Origin: Sambucus nigra
Lineage: Eukaryota > Streptophyta > Magnoliopsida > Dipsacales > Adoxaceae
Length of the DNA: 64,000 bases
Assembly: GCA_949130495.1 (NCBI GenBank)
Contig: OX422219.1
Span: forward strand, 263,981,111-264,045,110
Direction: 5' to 3'
Of the stretch, positions 59,822 to 64,000 are shown piece by piece; positions within the stretch are counted from its first letter, which is position 1; every line of letters begins with the position of its first letter. The position numbers and the translations under genes are program-made. Below the pieces are notes generated by a model. The model was not told where the DNA came from and searched no databases. It saw only the letters and a program-made list of their open reading frames with translations.

Positions 59822-60940
59822 CTAACTGTACACTAGAAGTCTAAATAGCTGAGGGTCCACCATAAGAACGATTTGACTTTGGAGGATAACCGGTGTACCC
59901 TCACATACAAGCATGTCTTTCGAAAAATATGAATTCCGTTTTAACAACGGAAGGCATGTGTAAGGCGGAAGAAATGAACCATCGCCAATTAAAAGTTTGG
60001 GAGGGACGATGGGGGGTTTGGATTGAACGGGTGACAAAAACAAGTGGGGACCGAGAAAAGACGAATATCCTCCCAATGATTTTGAAGTTGGAATGGGAGG
60101 CGGCGCACACAAAGGCAAAGATGCGATCGTGGAGGGAGACTCGAGCAAGGACTCCTCATCGGCGATAGGGTTTAAAACATTAAAGTTCGAAACCGAATCA
60201 TCGGGTACATGTTCCGGTGGGGTAATAGAGAATGAAAATGGGGATGAAAGAAATTCAAACTCATGAGATGAATCATCATCACATGAAGTTGGAATTTCAA
60301 AGGAAATAATATCATTTTCAATGAAATGTTCTTCTTTGGGGGCCAAAGAAGAAATCATTTCATTGCAAATAGATATTACGTCATTTTCATCCTCACTTTC
60401 AATATCTATTACGAGATGGGAAAAGTCTAGAATGGCTTGTTCCAAAATAGGTACAAGTACTTCATTTGGTTCAAAACATTCCTCGACTTCAAAAGTCTCG
60501 GAAGCAAAATCGTCGTCGGACTCAAATAATAAATCCAACTCATGTTCCCACGAACGATTTTCTTCCCGATATTGATTTTCAATTTTCTCATTCTCATACA
60601 TACGCAAGCCCTCACCGAATGTCATAGGTCGAGGTGCGGATGCATTAGAATGGGAACTTTGAAAATTACCATCGGACTTAAACGAAAACTCATTATTATA
60701 GGAATTTTGAAAACTATTGCAATTCGTTTCAAAATTCCTATTATAAGGAGGTAAAGGCCCAAAATTATTATCATCATCATCAAAATTCCAATAACCTAAG
60801 TTTTGACTTTCGTTATACTCGCCCAAAGTAATATGTGAATTTGTAAATTTTTGGGATTCTAAGTATTCACCGAAAGTCATAGGTTTGCGAAAATTTTGAG
60901 AATTATAACAATGATTACCGAAAGAATTGGAATAAGACAT
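59822..60940 (-). CDS. Uncharacterised ORF1 of element B, homologue of element A ORF1
   Basis: An intact frame of about 372 residues. I chose the ATG at 60940 because the A copy also begins with ATGTCTT, although an in-frame ATG lies 13 codons upstream. The N-terminal part repeats (K/R)PMTFGEYLES and PMTFGEGLRM, suggesting a short internal repeat, and is rich in Asn, Ser, Tyr and Phe. The middle has NEKIENQYREENRSWEHELD and LLFESDDD, then a strongly acidic section. The C-terminal part has CAPPPIPTSKSLGGYSSFLG and IGDGSFLPPYTCLP. There is no zinc knuckle, protease, RT or membrane segment. It follows the PBS by ~170 bp, the gag position. Function unknown. Survival of the frame in a non-autonomous element suggests a role. 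Confidence 0.65.
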   Translation of the reverse strand: MSYSNSFGNHCYNSQNFRKPMTFGEYLESQKFTNSHITLGEYNESQNLGYWNFDDDDNNFGPLPPYNRNFETNCNSFQNSYNNEFSFKSDGNFQSSHSNASAPRPMTFGEGLRMYENEKIENQYREENRSWEHELDLLFESDDDFASETFEVEECFEPNEVLVPILEQAILDFSHLVIDIESEDENDVISICNEMISSLAPKEEHFIENDIISFEIPTSCDDDSSHEFEFLSSPFSFSITPPEHVPDDSVSNFNVLNPIADEESLLESPSTIASLPLCAPPPIPTSKSLGGYSSFLGPHLFLSPVQSKPPIVPPKLLIGDGSFLPPYTCLPLLKRNSYFSKDMLVCEGTPVILQSQIVLMVDPQLFRLLVYS

Positions 60941-61113
60941 GCTTACCCCAAAAATGGCTCGAAGTGGCGGATTCCACAAAGTAGGTGCGCGCGGGAAATT
61001 CGAGCGTTTCTAAGTGCTCAAATGTGGAAGTCCTACAAAAAGTTAGCAAATAATACAAATAGAAAGAAAATACAATGAAATACTAAATCAAATAAAGTCT
61101 AAAACAAACTCAT

Positions 61114-61130
61114 CCCCGGTAACGGCGCCA
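61114..61130 (-). other. Primer binding site of element B (tRNA-Asp type)
   Basis: The minus strand reads TGGCGCCGTTACCGGGG, one mismatch from the PBS of element A, and follows the LTR end by three bases. Confidence 0.85.
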
Positions 61131-61133
61131 TTT

Positions 61134-62704
61134 TGATTAAGGGTGAAAAGTAGCGTGTGTCAAACGCTGATCGTTGTTTGCTATTCACCGCCTTAATACA
61201 AAACCTAAACTATGACTACACTCTTTTAAGGGAGTATAGCGGCTAGTCCGGGTATCGAATCCACAATGATGAGTTGCTAGAATTTAAATGGTTTATTACT
61301 TCTCAATAAAAGTGTAAAAGATATTTTTCTAACTAAAAAGAAATAAAAGATAAACTAGGCATGAGTGTATTTAAACTAAAATTAACAAAGCGAATAAAAA
61401 CTATAGGATGCGACTAATATTCCTCAAATCGAGTTAACGTGTATAAATGGTTACATGGGACTGCGAATTATTAGGATTGCATCTCATTTCGTCAATTAAT
61501 TAAATTAAGAGTTGTCACACCCCTAAATTCGCAAAAAAGAATAATAAGATTTTGGCGTCAACAAATATCCCGAAAATTACGCACGCAAGGTCGTAAACAC
61601 GGCGCATACATGATATACACCGTTAAATTTCCTAGGCGTAAAAACTAGGACAACGCACTCGAAATAAATACGTAAATCTTCATCACCAAAGCGAAGCAAC
61701 AAATCAACCCTACGTGAGTTCCATTAATCGCACCCTAATTTAAATTAGCCCCTACGCATATTAAATGACATAAATAAATTAACTAATTAATTAAAGCACA
61801 CCACTAATTAATTTAGCAACTAAAATTATCTAGGCATGAAAATTAATTAAGCATGAAAAATAAAGCAAATACAACTTAGAGAAGACAATGAATAGTAACA
61901 CTTACATTAATGGGGGAATTACACAAAGTGGTAGGAGAGGGGAAACACTCCACAAAAATCCCCAAATGAGCTCTCAAAACCTAACCTAGAAACTAACTAA
62001 AAAAATGAAGATATTATATGTGTCCTCTAAAAATAAACACCAAATATGGTATTTATACTAAGTTACAAAAAAGAAATAAAAGAAAAGGAAAAAGAAATAA
62101 AAAAGGGATAAGGTTCTAATTATGGAACAAAAGAAAAAAGAAAAAGAAAATAAAAAAAATAGAAAAGTGGCAACAAATATTTCGGTCAAAAACAGATCAC
62201 CGGTCGACCGGGTGTGGTTACCGGTCGACCGCGGAACAGGGGAGAACTGCACTGCCTCGGCACAAAGGCAAAATCCAAATTACCGGTCGACAGCCGGAGC
62301 GTGGACGGTCGACCGGCTGCGCTGCAACTCCAATACAGCTCCCAAATTCGCACAGCCACAGCCACACCCATCTCCAAAAATGGCAAAAAAGCTTCGTGTC
62401 CATTAATGGTGACAAACACCAAATCAAAACCCATTTCCAAAAAAATGCCAACAAAACCCAACTCTATATATGCCCAAAATCATTCTTGGAAGCCAAAATC
62501 GAGACCAACAAGTCATCCACCATTAAAATGCCAAAACCCACTTCAAAGCTCCACATTCTCCATAGCCATAAATGGCCAAAATCCAAGTTCCAAAAAATGG
62601 CCAAAGAGACCCATTTGCGTGTGTGGTCCCAAATCAAGCTCCAATTTTGGACGAAAGGCTCGAATTTCGGGCGAACCCAAAACCCGAGCAAAACCCGAGC
62701 CTAG
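61134..62704 (-). repeat. 5' LTR of element B, interrupted by element F
   Basis: It matches the left LTR from its TGATTAAGGG end to CCGAGCCTAG, then switches to element F. Palindromic blocks are at 62199-62312. A small extra AACCCGAGCA duplication lies just before the break. Confidence 0.9.
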
Positions 62705-63273
62705 TGTCACGGGGTTACAATTTCAACCCGTGCGGCACTTGTGGTTACACTCTCTTTACTACTCACAAGTAAGCCTTACTCCTCACTCTCTATAATAAGG
62801 GTTACACTCACTCACCCAAAGAGAAATGAGAGAACTCAAGAACACTGAGAATTGCTAAGACGAGAACTTGTATTACTCAAATGCTTTGCTTTGCTTGGTG
62901 GTTTGTCCAAATGGCACCCCCACCTATTTATACACAACCACCTCCTTAATGGACGGTGGAGATCAAATTACATCAATGGCTAGGATCTATCCTCCAGAAT
63001 GTTCCCACCTCCTTAAGGGAACTTTCCAGAAGGTTACTATCTTCCTTACAATTCTAGAATAATCTATATTACTCTTAGTATATACAAGATTACTCTACAT
63101 AACTCTAGAACATTCCACACCATACAAGTATACTCTAGATAATTCTACACTATTCTATAACATACTAGACATCACTAGATAATACTAGATAAATCTAGAA
63201 TGTTCCGAAAAATTAAGTAGCATGGGTGGAGCCTTTATCCGAGGAACTTAGGCAAAATTGGTAGTCCGTGACA
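62705..63273 (-). mobile_element. 3' LTR of element F (569 bp)
   Basis: It begins TGTCACGGGG on plus and ends CCGTGACA. On the minus strand it follows the polypurine tract GGGTGGGGGAGAA. The insertion point in the B LTR is marked by CCTAG at 62700-62704, the likely target duplication. Several CTAGAATAATCT-like phrases recur at 63053-63200. No gene. Confidence 0.82.
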
Positions 63274-63409
63274 TTCTCCCCCACCCATTCCACGCTACGT
63301 CCTCGTTGCGTCGCATGTTCCCATGATCATCCGCCTTCTGCCATTTCACATGGTTGCTGCTGATGAACCTCATTTCCTTACCACATGATGAGGTCTTTAG
63401 TGGCGATGC

Positions 63410-64000
63410 TCAATTCCTGTTCCCACACGAAGGTCCTTCTTTGCCTTCATATCCCCATGCGAACCTCCCATGCATACCATGCATAACTTTGAAATTTTGT
63501 GTTATCTCCTTCTGTTTTTCTACGGTGGCAACACGCTTTACCTTCCTACTCTCATAGGTAACAGAGTGGCCCTCTTGTCTCGATACTCTTTTGCACGCCT
63601 TGACAGACTTGAAATGGTCTACCTCTCTCCTTGGTGATGATCTCACAAGTTGTAAGGCTGACAATATCTTCCCATGTTTCTTGTCGCTTTTTACCACCGG
63701 GACCATGCAAGGACTGTTCTCATCAATAAAGCTCAAGATACCGATACATGGCATTGGGATAGCCTTGGCCGAACTCAGGAACTCTATGCCAAGGATGACC
63801 TTATAATCATCCATCGGTACCGCCATCAAGTTGATCGCTCCCTTCCACTCCCCCACTTTGAAAGGAACATCCTTTGCTCTCCCAAGGACTTGTCTCGCCT
63901 CGGAGTTCACTGCCTTCATTTTACTCGCATCTCTCTCCAACTTGAGACCTAGTCTCTTCGCCTCTTCTCCCGCGATGAAGTTGTGAGTTGCTCCCGTGTC
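63410..64000 (-). CDS. Retroviral-type aspartic protease end of a gag-protease-only element F (partial)
   Basis: The open frame enters from the window edge on the minus strand exactly at the active site DTGATHNFIAGEEA (63959-64000). It continues with FKVGEWKGAINLMAVPMDDY and VILGIEFLSSAKAIPM (63770-63850), the flap and second half of a Ty3/gypsy retropepsin. It then runs ~85 Lys-rich residues with no RT motif and stops at 63410, only ~137 bp before the LTR. The layout fits TR-GAG-type non-autonomous elements (LTRs plus gag/protease). The catalytic Asp is intact. Gag should lie right of the window. Confidence 0.75.
   Translation of the reverse strand, partial: DTGATHNFIAGEEAKRLGLKLERDASKMKAVNSEARQVLGRAKDVPFKVGEWKGAINLMAVPMDDYKVILGIEFLSSAKAIPMPCIGILSFIDENSPCMVPVVKSDKKHGKILSALQLVRSSPRREVDHFKSVKACKRVSRQEGHSVTYESRKVKRVATVEKQKEITQNFKVMHGMHGRFAWGYEGKEGPSCGNRN

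Larger units (their letters stand above)
55735..62704 (-). mobile_element. Element B: Athila-like non-autonomous LTR retrotransposon, 5' LTR interrupted
   Basis: The left (3') LTR is 55735-57785 and the right (5') LTR starts at 61134. Both begin TGATTAAGGGTG on plus. A tRNA-Asp-type PBS (61114-61130) and PPT (57786-57798) fix the minus orientation. The core is only ~3.3 kb and holds one ORF and the conserved non-coding module, with no gag, pol or ORF2. The right LTR is cut at 62704 by element F, and about 480 bp of it are expected beyond the window. Confidence 0.9.

Overview
The window looks like plant nuclear heterochromatin, probably a eudicot. It is AT-rich and intron-bearing, and almost every stretch can be assigned to nested transposable elements. 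I found no intact host gene, no tRNA or rRNA gene and no CRISPR array. Nothing is bacterial or plastid in character. The species cannot be read from the sequence.

Left part (1-13.9 kb). A Tekay-like chromovirus derivative on the minus strand has 3.5-kb LTRs and a 2.8-kb core with no coding potential (1-6537). Next come a Copia-like LTR remnant (6538-6997) and a second minus-strand LTR element (6998-23239), whose ~2.5-kb LTRs flank a core of only ~0.6 kb. A 2.1-kb CACTA transposon (8465-10567, TSD ACA) sits in its left LTR. A complete 8.8-kb Athila-like non-autonomous element A (13928-22732, TSD GCTAC) sits in its right LTR.

Middle part (22.7-42.7 kb). A transposon-gene fragment with a small intron (23240-23967) is followed by another ~2.5-kb LTR of the same family carrying a hAT-like MITE. 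Then comes a large degenerate minus-strand Athila element C. Read along the minus strand it has gag, protease, RT, RNase H, integrase, a second ORF, a conserved non-coding 3' region and its 3' LTR (42.7 kb down to about 27.3 kb). A 4.6-kb CACTA transposon (32371-36941, TSD CTC) splits it. That CACTA carries a four-exon TNPA-like (Transposase_24) gene with a single in-frame stop.

Right part (42.7-64 kb). The 5' end of a plus-strand Tat-lineage element D (LTR end, PBS, gag) is cut by a minus-strand Tekay chromovirus E that still shows gag knuckles, RT, integrase and chromodomain. E is joined abruptly to a truncated plus-strand Copia RT/RNase H with its LTR. A Tat-like 3' region and LTR follow. 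A second Athila-like non-autonomous element B (minus, from 55735) is inserted there, and its own 5' LTR is cut at 62704 by a gag/protease-only element F that runs off the window.

Most interesting signals. Elements A and B share an uncharacterised ORF in the gag position. Elements A, B and C share a 1.6-1.9-kb non-coding module bounded on both sides by the same polypurine motif. Elements A and C carry an in-frame TAG at the same place in their second ORF. Paired palindromic modules (TCGATCGATCGA, CGGTCGACCG or GAACCGGTTC types) recur in the LTRs of otherwise unrelated families. Both CACTAs carry subterminal 10+1+10 palindrome arrays and G-quadruplex-prone minisatellites.
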